DNA of 64,000 nt, taken from positions 372,001 to 436,000 of the forward strand of contig JAJTUP010000033.1 of NCBI GenBank assembly GCA_021399435.1, given 5' to 3'. Below are positions 42,485 through 55,259 of this stretch, piece by piece; position 1 is the stretch's first letter; each line of letters opens with the position of its first letter. A model generated the notes under the pieces. That model was given only the letters and a program-made list of their open reading frames with translations. It made no database searches and was not told where the DNA came from. This DNA comes from Diaporthe sp. PMI_573. Its lineage: Eukaryota; Ascomycota; Sordariomycetes; Diaporthales; Diaporthaceae. The translations under genes were made by a program, and so were the position numbers.

Positions 42485-43398
42485 ATGAACCTCAGCAACA
42501 AACCCTTATCAGAAGGCCAATCTGAGGTGATCACACACAACCAACATTCTCTCACGCTCATCACGGAGACTTATCACTCAAGAATAGAGCTTGGTCGGTT
42601 CAATGGGCGGGTCGCAATCATCAAGAGATTTCGAAACCAAAATGATCCACGCACAGCGCCACGCTTTCGTAACGAGGTCGATGCACTAAGCCTCGTTGCT
42701 TCCCACGTAATTCCTCTTTTGCCTCACAAGAATTTCTATTCTTGAAGCGTCATCAAGCTAAATATACACAGCCACACATCACGGAGCTGTTGGATGCAGA
42801 CTTTACTTTGCTCACCCTCACACTACGCCGCGAGCCGGGCCAGAGTCTGGACAAGTACGTCGACAGCCATGGGAAATCGACACTCTCCTCAGGCGACTCC
42901 ACCGCACTATGGAAGCAAATAGCCAGCGCAATAGCCCACTTACATGCAAACGTCATCACCCATGACGATGTCAAACCCGATAACATCATTTGGGATCCGG
43001 CTACCCGGCACAGCGTCTTGATCGACTTTGGCGCCGCCCTGAATCACAGAGCACTAACGGCGGACTGGTTCAACCCGTCGGGAACGCCGCCTTATGCGCC
43101 CCCCGAGTTTCTCCAGCGGAGGAAGGGAAATGCCGGCGATGTCTGGGCTCTGGGCGTGACAATGCTCTTCGCATTCAAGTATATCAAGCTGCCAGACGGA
43201 CAGTGGATCTTGCCGCTCGTGTTCGAAGAAGCAGTGGCATTGGAAGAGATGAAGAGCTGGCTTACAGAGGTTGAAGATTGGAGGAAGGTCTTGGTTGGGA
43301 GAGATGGTGACCTGCTAGTCGATATGTTGGAGCAGGACCCGGACAAGAGGATTGTTGCCGCAGACCTTGAGCTTCAACTTGATGCTCGGAGAATTTAG
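42485..43398 (+). CDS. small protein kinase
   Basis: 290 residues from exons 42485-42706 and 42748-43398, joined in phase 0 over a very short (41 bp) GT-AG intron; the junction codes LSLVASH-RHQAKY. Kinase landmarks: VAIIKRF (ATP-binding Lys), FRNEVDALS (alpha-C Glu), ITHDDVKPDNIIWD catalytic loop with HDD instead of HRD, LIDFGAAL metal loop, GTPPYAPPE and DVWALGVTMLFA. There is no clear glycine-rich loop before the lysine. The small size and lack of extra domains fit lineage-specific fungal kinases; substrate and pathway are unknown. If the 41 bp intron is not spliced, the protein ends at residue 86, so the splice needs checking. Confidence 0.72.
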
Positions 43399-44235
43399 TA
43401 TCGACCGGGCCGCAGATCGTGAGCAAGCAAATCTGATAGACTTCTGTTGCTATTACATTCCAGGGTCTCCGATTTGATTCTGCGAGACGGACACATTTTA
43501 TTATTTGCAAAGGATTTTGATTCCCAAAGATCCAATAATTCAAGGTAGATTAGAAACCAGAACCTCTTGCAGACCCCGGGATCATCCAGCAATTTTCAAT
43601 GTCAGATTCTCCACCTTTTGTTCCTAAAACCATCACTCTCAAGTTAAGATATTTACCGTATCTTAATTACGTCAAATGACACATAGGTGAAACCTTCAGA
43701 TAGGCCAGTTTTTGTCTGCCGGAAGTCAAGTATGCTTAGCCTGCGGCTCGAGATCAAATATCCTAGTGGCTCACCTAGTAGCATGAAACTGCTTGAACCC
43801 GCTTGATGTGAAGTAGCTTCAATACTGAGGGTCTCCAAGGTTTCCCTGCCCTGAAAGGAGGCTTCTTGTACTTTGGCTCCCCTTGTCAATATCCTTCTAG
43901 AGTTAAATGTCTTGAAATTAGTAGGTAACACTCCGGCCAGTCTCACCACATACCACATTCCACACGGTACCGGGTATTCCTCCGTCATAGGTGAATTCAT
44001 AGTGAACTGTCAATTGAGAAACAGAAACTCACTGATCAGTCCTGGATACTAGAAAAAAAAGTCTTCGGGAAGATATCGACAAAGTGGACAAGTGTTATTC
44101 GAAGCCAAAATTAGGAGTCGATAACTTTGAAGATTACACATTAACAGTTCAAACAGAATAAATCATTCAAGAATGATCTTTTAACCTGTCAAAAAAGGAT
44201 TCTCATTATCTAATTAGAATGAAAGGGCAGCAAAT
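43399..44235. other. intergenic, 0.8 kb
   Basis: No gene or structure recognised. Confidence 0.45.
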
Positions 44236-44511
44236 TTACTTGCCGTTAAGGGTATCATATCGTAGAGCTACCAGACGAGCTAAGATGTTATCCGCTTGTG
44301 CGACACTCAACCATGCTTCTTGGGCTTCAGGATGGTTCACACGCTGTAACTCGGAGGCAGCTGCGCTGAATTCTTCCTTCTTCCTCTTAGCATCTTCGAT
44401 AAGTTTGTCAATCTGCTTCAGCTTTTCAAGCATCGCGGGATCCTCTGAGGGCTTTTCCGCACCGGGTCGAATATTGATAAATGGTTTCAAAGTGAACGGA
44501 GTTCTGGCCAT
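44236..44511 (-). CDS. small coiled-coil protein, 91 aa, unknown
   Basis: Single-exon frame with an excellent start context (aacATGGCC). Residues 25-55 are a charged helix (LEKLKQIDKLIEDAKRKKEE), probably a coiled coil; no signal peptide or membrane segment. No family recognised. It may extend by splicing after the last codon, since the stop overlaps a GTAA-like sequence (ggcaagtaa). Confidence 0.5.
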   Translation of the reverse strand: MARTPFTLKPFINIRPGAEKPSEDPAMLEKLKQIDKLIEDAKRKKEEFSAAASELQRVNHPEAQEAWLSVAQADNILARLVALRYDTLNGK

Positions 44512-46623
44512 GTTTAGAAGCCTCGAGTAAGATGATGTTTGTTTGAATGGGGAGGGACTCCTGTCTTCTGCTGAACGAGCTTTGTTGGAAACGCTGCTGG
44601 TAAAATTACTGTTGGGTGAAAACTCCGAGTGTCATTTAATCAGCAAATGGTAATCCGACTTCTTATAGTCTTTCAGTGAAACGATAACATTGAAGATACC
44701 ATTTACGCTTTGTTGTTCTATATATAAAAGCAAGTCCTTGGAGTTACATATCTTTATTCCTATCGGTCAAACACTTTTTCCTAGTGTGAGTGTGTGTGCG
44801 TGTGCCCAAATGGGCCCCACTGGCAATTGGCTGCATGTGGCCCGTGCGCCCACACCCTCAAGGATTTAAACCTCGACCCTTTGATTCCTGACAGCTCCCT
44901 TCCTTAGATAGAGACAGTTGCCTTGTCTCTGTATCCCTTCTTGTGACACCAAGGTTATAAGGGTAAGTCAAATGTTTAATTTAGGTCCAAAAAGGCTTTC
45001 GGAAACACTGGGCAAATAGCTTTCAATAAGCTCATTTGATTTAGGTATAAAGGCCGGGCTAATATAAATCTCTATCATTGTTCTCTAGTACTTTTGCAAG
45101 TGTTGACAATAGGAATGGCGTGCATGTGCCCGGCCGCTCCTTTCATTTAGAATGGAAAACGCCAAGTGCCTATTATTCTTCTATCCTCGACAGCCTCTTC
45201 CAGGTGAGTCGCCTGGTGGGAGATCTCATCCACCCCGTAGGACAGTCTCCTTGGGAACAGCCTCCTCTTTGCTGGGATGGCCCGAGAGAATGACTCGGAC
45301 TGATCTCAAACTGGTGGCTATTTGCCTAGAATCGGAGAACCTGATCTAGCCTGACCCAGTTTTTCAACTTTGAAAGTGGAATGGGGTTCTCCGTACATTG
45401 ACCGCTCTTCTGTGCGGTCCGAGACTTGCTGGGAGTGATCCTAATGGCTCTCGGCCTGCATGACGCCGGCTCATCACAACTTGAACGTGCAGGCCACCTG
45501 GTACGATGTTCTGCAGGCTGCAGTACCTCTTCACATGTGTGCACCCAACCGCCATTGAAACACACAGCGGCAGGGAGGAATAACAGAAGCAACCCCCCCA
45601 GTCCTCAGCTGCAGAAACACGAAGTCTAACACATGTACCGCATATTTCTCGGAAGCTGCCTCGTTGCCTTCTTCTTTGCCTTCTTTGCCTATCGACTATT
45701 GGATTCAAAAGTGTTACTTTTGCAAAAGCAGGAAGCACTAGCCGGGCGGCACACCATTACTGCCTCCAAACTGACCAATGCTTCGATTCTAAAAGTGTCA
45801 GGCAAATCCGTATATGCAGAGGATCTGCAACTCTCATACTTATCGATCTGCATGAGGCGCTTAAGCAGTGGTATGCACATGATCGACCTCCCTGCGAGGT
45901 CGTGCAAAGAATTTTCTTCCCATTGTGAATCGCTTGAGACATCGTAAACGAGGATTCAGACCTGCAAACTGCATTGCGATGATTGGATCCTGTGTCTCTC
46001 CCCGTATCGAACGAAAGTTGAGAGTAATCAACGGAACGTTGGAATAACGCTGCAGATTGGTGGCCGCGTCGGTCACACGATAACCATCCGAGGAAGAGGT
46101 GGGGGGAGGGGGGGAGGGGGGTCAAACGCTTGATCAAGAAGCAATATTGGCATCCTCGTATCTTTGAGGAACTGAGACTTGTTACTAGCTTTGAGACAAG
46201 GCAACCTGATCTAATGAATGATCTACATTAATCACTGGATCAGTCAGGCCACATCTGATGCACGGCGGGATGATCTAGCATATCGAACCTATGAGGCATC
46301 GTGCCTGAAATTAATATCAAAAAATTATGCACTGACAATACAGGGCCCAGTGGCTTCGAACAATGCTTCTTCCGTCAAGTCTCGATCATCTCCCCAGCCT
46401 CCCGATCCTCGAAAGCAGTTCCAAAGCTCGGCGCTTCCAGTACTGCATTCAACGGCGGGTCCCGTACGCACTCTGCGTTGTATCGTCACCCTCCGAAATC
46501 TAAATGCTGCGTACTGCGCGGAGGACTCCGTTGGGGTCCGGTTGGAAGAGATCATATGGAAAGTCGGCCGCTAGATCGAAATGATCATCGAGATCCTTGG
46601 ACGACTTGGATGACTCATACGGT
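44512..46623. other. intergenic, 2.1 kb
   Basis: A gtgtg-rich simple repeat (about 44783-44802), a G-rich run (46099-46121), and scattered short frames. Some minus-strand sequence near 46330-46620 could be the worn 3' part of the zinc-finger relic. Confidence 0.45.
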
Positions 46624-48083
46624 CTAGGAAATCTCACAGACTCCCCACTGGCAACACAATTTGGCTTGAACCTCCTCAGTGTGCACAATACGAATGTGCT
46701 TTCGGAGGGTTTCTAAGTGGTTGAGGCTCGCCTTGCATCCCTTCCACTTGCACAGGTATTGAATAAACCTTGGTTGTATCCTATCGTAGAGTTCTCGGGG
46801 TGTAGGCGAAGGCGTTCTAGGCGGCAGTTCCGGGCTGGATGGCAGCTCTGGGCTGCTTTCGAGCGGTGGCGGTACCCTATAGTCAGGCCGATCGCAAGAC
46901 TCTCTTGGGTCGAGAATACGGAATATGTTCAGGGCTTCTTGGTTGACAATCTTGTGAGTTGGCTCCAGGGACAAGTGTCGAATATGAAGGTATTTGTACA
47001 GATTTTGTGACGCAAATACTCGAGTCTGGACCAGCCAGGCCCGAATTGGGGAGACTTTGTAGGCCGTGATTTCAGCCTCAGCCGCTGAATCTCGGCCGCA
47101 TATTCGGGCTGCAGCGTAACAACAGAATCGGTGTAATTACTCTGCGAAGCTACAGCAGAAGTCTCCAGCGACAGTGCGCCTAGTGGAACTTGACTCGGAG
47201 TGGTTGACAAAAGAGTGTTGAGCTCAGGACTGAAGCTGCGCCAAAACTCGTCGATCGTATTGTCTTGCACTGCCTTGTCCTCGGCTCGGAGGAAGCCATT
47301 CCAGCCACGGCCAAGTTGGTCCAGCGATCGTGCAGTAGTGGTGTCTCTGAAACCCTCGTATCCAGGGCCTTTGCCCATGCTCCTCCTGAGTTGTTTGAGC
47401 TCCTGGTCCGTCAGGCTAAAGAATGGCTGGCTGGTAGCAAGAGCTGAGGCAGATGTTGCCTTGCCAGGGACTTCAGATGAAGGCAGTATACCGAATTCAT
47501 CTTCTGAGGGTCACTGTAGGAGTCTAGGAGCCTTGGATGGTCGTGCGGCACATACTTCATCGCCCGTGGAAGCCTCTTTGTGCTTCGTGACGGCGGGGAA
47601 CGGAAAGCGATGACTGTTGATACCAATAGATGGGAGCGATGAGCTTTGGATTTCTGCCTCGTCTTTCAGTTGAAAACCGTGGGGTGCCCTGTATGATGAT
47701 CGCAATTGTGAAACTTGCAAAGCCGTTGGTCTTCATCTCATGGCTGCAGGAAGTGAGGATTGATCTGGCCGCAGGGCGAGCAGGGAACGCGCCTTTGACG
47801 GAGACCGAGACATGGTATCCTCTAGCAAGTCTTGGCTCATACGGCGCATCTGGCGTTTGCCTCGGATTGTTTGCAGCTGTTGTTTGTGCTTCATAGCTCT
47901 AGTCCGAGGGACTACAAACGGGCCTTTTCTTCGATAGCAGTCGCTTCCCACGGGCGAAGCAACATCTCGCCGTGGCTTCTGATTTCCATGAGCCACTCTC
48001 TTGAGCAGCTGACCAAGGTTTTGAGAGATAAGAAGCCGTTCCACAGCATTGGAAGAAGAAGACCGACACGACTGGCTGCTCAA
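46624..48083 (-). pseudogene. C2H2 zinc-finger protein gene, decayed
   Basis: On the minus strand one frame runs from 48083 down to about 46985, interrupted only by TGA at 47733-47735 and TGA at 47511-47513. It contains protein-like text such as QPFFSLTDQELKQLRRSM and LDQLGRGWNGFLRAEDKA. Near 46985 the frame shifts, and in the new frame come HLSLEPTHKIVNQEALNIF, a Pro/Ser/Glu-rich linker, and one clear C2H2 finger, YLCKWKGCKASLNHLETLRKH plus IRIVH (C-x4-C-x12-H-x4-H). The frame closes at 46624. Both TGA codons could come from CGA by C-to-T change. A probable dead nuclear DNA-binding protein gene; the original start is not found. Confidence 0.6.
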
Positions 48084-49529
48084 TCACTCTTACTCGGTCG
48101 TCATTCCTTTTTGGCAAGCAGGAATCCGACACAATTGCACTGTCCACATACAGCCATACCTTGGCTTAGAACTTGGAGATATGGTGGTGATGCTGAGAAG
48201 GTCTCGTACCCCTTCTCACTTTAGGAGCTGAACTACGGCATGAGAGATACATTTTCACTTCTAAGGATGCTGTTGATGAGTCATCCAGAGCTCCTTGGTC
48301 TGGCGTTTCCTGTAATATATTCCCGGTCTTGCTATGGAAATAAAGTCGGGGCGTGAACTGACGATACTCTAACTACCGCATCTGATTCCATCACCACCTC
48401 GAATTTATTTTGAGCCAAATTAAATGAAGTGCAAGTTGCCTTGTCTTCTTGTACCAGTAGAAAATGACATTTTACCTTGTTCACTAAGACCTGAAGTGCG
48501 GAGACGAAGTGCTGCTCGGTCAGCTAGGAGCTCACACTGAAGCTGGGGCTCAGCCACGGCCACATTACGAATCGCCGGATTTAGAGGGCATAAGATTCAA
48601 ACGGAGTCCGAATCGATCCCGAGCCCGATTGAACGTCCTGTCCGTCAGACTTTACTTGTTTTTTGAACGTGAGCCGTACTGGTCGTCCTGGGGGCGTCCG
48701 AGAGTAGGCGACACACTTGCCCGGCTAGGGCTTTCACCGCTTTGTATCTTCAGGTCTTCAAAGGAGGCTTTGCGGATGCCTCGTTGCCTCTGCCTTGGTA
48801 CGAGGGTTCATAAACTTTGGGTCTCTGGTCATCTGCTCGGAATTGGTTGCCTTCTTTTCGCATTGCCCGAATGCATGCCGAGCCTCTAATCTCCCGGTCA
48901 TCTATCAGCTTGGCCCGAGTTGATCTTTCTCGCCTCATCCATAGCGGCAGCACAGCATCTTTAGAATGACAAGATTTCCATGACGCGTCATTCTTCGATA
49001 AACCCCCCCCCCTCCCCCCAAAGAACGACGACCACCAGATCCCGGCCTACTGTCTCAAGTACATGCGCCTAAAGCGACCACGTAGCGAGGTACGAAAGTT
49101 GGCGCCGAGTCGCCATGTCAATACTTTGACGAGGACAACGACAGGATTGTATGCACAGCTTGGTACATTTTATGTATAGGGAATATAGCAAGGAATGGTG
49201 TCTGCCGCACAGCTGCCGTGGGTCTTGCCATGCTCAGACTAATGACTTCCGTGCTGAATCTCGATTCATGACAAGAAAAGCCTTGAGTGGAACTAAGACC
49301 ATCGTGTGTACACCTGAAAAAGGCGTAATGCATAAGTGCCTCTTTTAGATACAGGACATGCTTGCTATAAAAGCTCCTTTTTTTACTCGTCACATTGCTC
49401 GTCTCTAAAACATGCGTTCATCAAGAAGGTTGTTTTCATTCATATAAGACAGTAGGAATATACTTTGAATTCTTGCCTTTGACTCATACACACGAATTTT
49501 AGTCAAGTAAATTGTTTTATTCCATCTGC
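48084..49529. other. intergenic, 1.4 kb
   Basis: 3' side of the subtilase gene. It holds a poly-C block near 49004-49018. No gene seen. Confidence 0.5.
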
Positions 49530-52443
49530 CTACTCAGCAGCATATCTAACGTTGAATGGAACAGTCTTCACGGTATCCCAATCTTCCGCGTTACTCGCAT
49601 CGCCAAACACTCTTAGTCCGGACACAGCCAGCTGGTACGCTCCTTCCGGCAGCACCGTTCCGTCCGCCATCCGACCTTTGAAATATGCGGAACGCTGCTC
49701 ATGTGGAGCGTATGGGACGGGGTAACGCGGCAGGGTTCCCACGCTTTGAAAGCGGTCAAAGAAAGGCGTGGTCGGCAGGCTGGTGCTGTTTCCCGCAGAA
49801 GAGAGAGCCAGGATGTCGATCCGCAGTTGTGGTGTGCCCACAGTCGGATTGATAGCGACATTGGGCATTGTTCCTTGGTCGCCGCGGTCAGTGTTGATGA
49901 AGGTGTCAGGGCCGGGCTTTACGATCGTGTAGGTCCTGTTGGCCTCAGCGGGGCTATTGTAATTCGCAAGAAACACATTCCTTGGGTCGAGAACTGGAAT
50001 TGACTTCATGCTGCCTGCGACTCCAAGGTAAGGCAGGACGAGTGACTGTTCACCCGACTCGAGGGTCACGTAGCCACTGTAGACGGGAAGAAGCGTGCCG
50101 TTGAGACCCTCTGGCGGAGTAACTGTCACCGTGACGTTTTCAGAGCCCCCAGCTGGGACAACGACCTTGTCAGTGTTGAATGCCAATTCGGCCCAGGCAT
50201 CAACTGCTGTGTTCGAGGCAAGTAAGGCTCCGTTGGCCCCGTCCCGGAAGGTATTCAATGTCACTGCCTTCGCGTGTCCCAGGGTGAAAGTGACATCGCT
50301 GGGTCCAGTGTTCTGAATGCCGAAGGAGTGAGTGCCGACAAAGTTGTCGGTGTCATTGAGAGCGATCCCGTCCGAGCTGAGGATTATAGTCGAGTGTGCC
50401 GCATCGTGAGCCTGGACCAGACCTGCGCCCTGCTGTGCGACAGAGGCAAGGAGTCCGTTGGTGTTATTGCCGCTTCCGATTGGAGCTTGCGGTTTGGCCG
50501 TGGATGAGAGGAGGCTCCGGATTGTCTTCGGATCGCTGGATCCTCTTGCCTCCTTGATCAGGGCATAAACAGAGGCGACGTGTGGGGCCGCCATGGAAGT
50601 GCCCGACATGATTTTATATGCACCCATCACCACAGGATATAAGCCTGGAATCTGCCCACCTGGCGCAAGATACTGGGGCGAGAGGGACAGTTCCCAGGAC
50701 GGGCCCCATGTCGTAAAATCGCTGATCCTACCGCCCTTTTCGTTGCTTTCCACCTCTTCGTAGTAAAAGGTTGATGAAGTGGTCTGGTTAACGGCGCTGG
50801 TGTTGTTGAGATTAGGAAGCGATACCGTGATCTTGGTTCCTTGAGCCAGCAGAGCATTCCAAGTCTCGCCTCTATAGGGGGGGACAGTGCCAACACCTCG
50901 AATTCCATCGACGTATAGGAACTGTTCATCTACGGTGCTGCGGAGCGATGTCAATACGATCGTCCGGTATTCTAGACTAGTGCCGCTTCGGGTTTCTGAG
51001 GGAGACTTACGTATTATCCCGGGCATAGTAAAAGACATAACGTCCACCTTTGGCTTGAATATTGGTAGCCTGGTCGATTGGATAGCATCTGGTCACCCTC
51101 GAGTCCGGAACCTCAAGCAGGATCAATTTAGCAGACAGGTCCGGTGTGTTGTCAGACAAAGGGCTACAAGCGTCTGTCCCGAGGTTGTGAAGATCGAGAG
51201 TCAGATTATCTTCGGTGAAAAGCGGTTCCCCGGCCACGAAGCCGAATTCCTCGGACTCGGTCGCATTTGTAGAAGCGTCGCCGACAGTGAAGGAAGCGGC
51301 CGTCTCGAAGATAGGCTGTACCTGATTCTGCACAGCACCAGTTCCGCCCACACCAGCGCCCACAGCAGGAGTCAGTGCGTTAAAAAGCCCAGAGTTACCA
51401 TCATTTCCCTCAGAGATGAGGACGGGAACGCCTGCCTCGACAATGCGTGCGACAGCAACAGAGATTGCTTCCTCTGCCCAGCCTGACTGACTGTATGAGG
51501 CGTAACAGGTTAGCAACACTCATTCGACAATCGGAAACCGTCGAGCTGATGGATCGAGGACGTACTAGCCGTTGGAGCAGGTGATGATATCAGCACCATC
51601 CTCGAAAGCCCTGTTGAATCCCGCGATCATCAACTCATTGGTGCTACCGCCGCCACAGCCCCAGACTCGGTATGCTAGGAGCTTGACGCCAGGGGAGCCG
51701 CCGGAAAACCCGAGAATATTGTCTTTGGCCTGCGCAGCAACGATGCCAGCGACATGAGTCCCGTGGCCCATGCAGTGGTCATATGGGTCGTTGTCCGGCG
51801 TCGCAGGAATGCCGGTCTCCGGGTTCAGGTCGTCTCCAGAGAAGTCGTATCCACCTTCGACTAGACACCCGGGGCCGAAGCACCCGCCCAGAGCGGGATG
51901 GGTATAGTCAACGCCGCTATCGACAACGGCAATGCGCACGCCGTTGCCTGTGTATCCTTCGGCGTGCAGCTTGTCAATCTGTGTCTGAATGTGAGGCGCA
52001 AACGTCGTGGGGTTGCTGCTCTCGTCCACGTCTCGAGACTCATGCCGTCGACCGACAGGAATGTCCACCCGGGAAGGCTTCGGTAACTCGTTGTTGATGT
52101 AGACGGTTCGCACTGGCCAGACGTTTTTCACATTGCGCTTGGCCCTGACCTTCTCCATGAAGCCCTCTGCATCGTGGCTGCCATCCGCCACAAGATCCCG
52201 AACCTGGAACGACGCCGCGTTGAATATGCTGGATCGGAGATCGCGGCGGTGCTCTACGGCGATCTTGTCATCGCTAGCTAGGGCCTCGTACAAAGAATCG
52301 GGGCCGTCGGCACCATTGTCGAGCTCCACAATATATTGTCCGCGGACGACGTCTTTCGGTGATTGATCAGCCGAGGCGGACGAGACGACGGTCCGGCTTC
52401 CGAGAAGCGTTGCCCAAATAGCGTGTGACACCCTCATCTTCAA
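49530..52443 (-). CDS. secreted subtilisin-like serine protease
   Basis: 921 residues from exons 52443-51566, 51490-51011 and 50937-49530. The protein is an extracellular S8 endopeptidase of the large (Vpr/minor extracellular protease) type. The signal peptide covers about residues 1-25. An I9-like propeptide follows (QYIVELDNG). The catalytic Asp is in VVDSGVDYTHPALGG, His in GHGTHVAGIVA, Ser in SGTSMAAPHVAS. A roughly 200-residue insert between His and Ser domains fits a PA-type domain. After the catalytic domain comes a beta-rich Fn3-like region with many NxS/T sites (SENVTVTVTPPEGLNGT). The exon junctions code SNGY-QSGWAEEA and RDNT-TVDEQF. A TATA-like element lies 75 bp upstream. Likely role in external protein breakdown. 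Confidence 0.95.
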
Positions 52444-52516
52444 AACGAACGAGCGGCTTGATGGGATGAGAGAAAAGCCAGAATGTTATTATATTCTAGC
52501 CGGCATACTCAAAGGT

Positions 52517-52525
52517 CTTTATAAA
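52517..52525 (-). promoter_or_regulatory. TATA-like box of the subtilase gene
   Basis: Sense strand tttataaag, 75 bp upstream of the ATG at 52443, at a distance that fits a core promoter. Confidence 0.4.
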
Positions 52526-54302
52526 CAAAGATCACTCCCGAGGTCTATTTCGGACCCCTGAATTGGAGACCCATTCTCTTGCCGATCTCCGTGGCCCACA
52601 ATTCGCATTACTAGAGAAAACATGCGGTTTTGCCGATCGAGGACCAGCCTACATGGGCAGGTGGAGGTGACATTCTCGTATTAGAAGGCTTGGCGAACTG
52701 TAGAGCAATGCAACACGAGGAAATGCAATGTGCAGTAGCATTCCAGGACAAAAGAATTGGTCTTGGTTGTATGCGCTGTGCTATATTTACCAGATGTGTA
52801 TGTGATTCATGCGATTCACGGTATTTCGGAAATGATGCTTTCTGAGTGCACCTCTTTAAGGATTGTCACTTTCTTTGCAGGCTGTTGGACCGAGCAGTTT
52901 GCAAGTTGAAAGTTGGAGGGGTGCATTTTCTGCCCTACGCAAAGCCTTAGATTTAAGCTTAAATCCGGGTTCTAAGGCCAGAGCTCCATCGCCAGCAAAT
53001 AAGGACTTCAAATGTTCTTTTTGTGGTTCCCAAATACGTTGAAATCGTTGCGGAATTCATGAACTATATTTTGAATCATTCAAACAATCTGGCACACATA
53101 TAGTTATCTTATTCTCACACATCATGTTCGCTACATAGACTTATACAGCTGCAAAGCGTTGACCTTACTTAGATTGTCCTGACATAACCTGTCATAAGTA
53201 CTCAAGTGCTACTTGGCAATCAATCACAGCATATTCAACCTCACAAAGTTGACAAAAGAGAGATGGTCAGTCGAGTCTTGTTTGGCGCATTTACTGTGAT
53301 GATTCATACAATTGGGGCACGCTTGCCACGCACGGATTGCATGCTCGCATAGTACCATGGGACAGTAATTGGACAAAATTACTTGGAAACGACAATTTGT
53401 AAAACTTTCTCTGTTTCTGAGCAAACTCTTTTTGTTGTCTTTGGCCGTTCGTTGCATAGCTAGGGTTTTACTGCGCAGTAATATAAAACCACTATGTCTC
53501 GATCGAGCTCTACGGGCCAGAGGCTTTGAGAAGCAGTATTTTGAAACATAATTTGACCTCCTTATAAATGGCGTAATGTCTTAATATTTCTGTCCAATGC
53601 GTCTAACCCCATCTAGCCACTCCCAAACTACAGGAAGTCAGGAGACGCCTTCAGAGAAGAAATAGCAGCGGCGATCAGTCTTGCTTTAGGAAGATCTATA
53701 AATTCCTTAGAATGGGTACTGTAAACTTGAGCATCGAGATCCGCCACTTTCTGTTGTCACCGTGTCCTGTGAGAAGTCGATCACTACCTAGGTACCTATC
53801 ACAACTCTCGCTCATGCCTATAGTGGATGACATTACATCCAAATGTTATGAAGGAGCCTTAGAGATAAACGTGTATAATCCACTAAAAAGGAAATCTTCG
53901 TTCAGCCCGTTCCACCATACTATTGGACAATTTCAGAAGTACAAGTAACTATTATTTCTACATCACTACAGGTCATCTTACTGCGTGCAATCCCAATTAT
54001 ACATGTTTCTTTCCATCTAGAGGTCTTAAGTTACTTAAGCCTATAAGTTATACTTCCTGATCCGATTTAGACGCAAGTACATCTTTCGTAAGACTCGCCC
54101 TGGCTTTAAGGCTTAATAAGAATTTTCTCATGTCCAGCTGACGGCACTGCTCCGAAAATTCTGGAATCCAATTATAATGTGTATGGTATACATGGATCCA
54201 AAAGATAATGGGTTTCAAGAGATTGTTTACGAAACCAGAAAACCGGCTTCGTAAAGGTGAGGAATTTAATTATTCGGGCTACATACATGCTAAATCAAGT
54301 AT
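52526..54302. other. intergenic, 1.8 kb, AT-rich
   Basis: No gene seen. The sequence becomes markedly AT-rich from about 53000 to 54300. Confidence 0.5.
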
Positions 54303-55259
54303 TTTCACAAGGCCTTCCTCGTGGACGCGCCCGACGTCGGTGAGAACTGCATCGACCATCCTTCGACCTAATTTTACTACAAAGTACGCAACCCCAGCGC
54401 TGGCTGGGCTGTCGGGTCGGACAATCCCATATTCGATGAACCGCAGTTTGACCTGGGAATGAATATCCAGATGCTCGTCTCGGGCGGCGTACCCCGAGCC
54501 GGGCTTATCGAGGCCATCACGGCCGACAACGACGGCGTGGCCCCGGATCCAGCGACTCATCCGCTCTTGAGAAGGGACCGCACGTTCACAGAGTTTGCGA
54601 TCCAGCAGGGCGGGCCCACGGACGGCTCAAATATGATCTTTGGCGCGTTCGCCCTAATGCCAACCTCCCGAGGAACTGTTGAGGCTGGCCTCGGCAAATG
54701 TTAGCGACGCGCCGCGGGCGGACCCAAGCTATCTCGCTACTGAAGTGGATCGATATGTTTTCCGTTCGATGTACGAACGCAGCTTGAATTTGCCGGCGGA
54801 AACTCGACTATATCTGGGAGGGAAATTCTTAGCGGCGAGGATCCTACTATATATGGATTCACTGAGCCGATGCAAGTTGAATCCAGTGATGAGTACTTAG
54901 ATGAGCGCATTCGTGCTACAATCGGGTAGGTCTGCAGCTGGCACATACGCTTCAGCACTGGATGCTGGCCCCATCCCTCCTTGTTGCAATTTGGGACGCA
55001 GAACAGCTGACAGATCCACTCACATGTAAATAGGACGACATATCATCCGCATGGAACATGTGCCATGGGTAAGGTGGTTGATACTGATTTCAAGGTCAAA
55101 GTTCTTAAGAGGCTCCGCATTGTAGACGCTTCAGTCTATCCTGTGCCCATAATTGGTCATTTACAAGCCGTAACATACGCAATGGCTCAGAAATCTGCCG
55201 AGACCGTCGGAGGAGTTAGGACTCAAGAAGGCTCCGCGAGAAAGATTCCCCAGAGTTGA
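54303..55259 (+). pseudogene. GMC oxidoreductase gene, 3' half, decayed
   Basis: C-terminal portion of a flavin-dependent glucose-methanol-choline oxidoreductase. It reads FLVDAPDVGENCIDHPST, then an in-frame TAA (54369-54371), then FYYKVRNPSAGWAVGS, SGGVPRAGLIEAI, LLRRDRTFTEFAIQ and LMPTSRGTVE. Near 54700 the frame shifts to DPSYLATEVDRYVF, then DEYLDERIRATIG, an apparently intact intron (gtaggt to aaatag, ending before 55032), and TTYHPHGTCAMGKVVDTD with the active-site His, then LRIVDASVYPVPI. The N-terminal FAD-binding half is absent upstream. The stop is consistent with CAA-to-TAA. Clearly nonfunctional. Confidence 0.72.

Noticed and set aside
47200..47613. 137-residue plus-strand frame
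   Set aside because: Lies opposite the zinc-finger relic, whose minus-strand frame explains the open sequence better.
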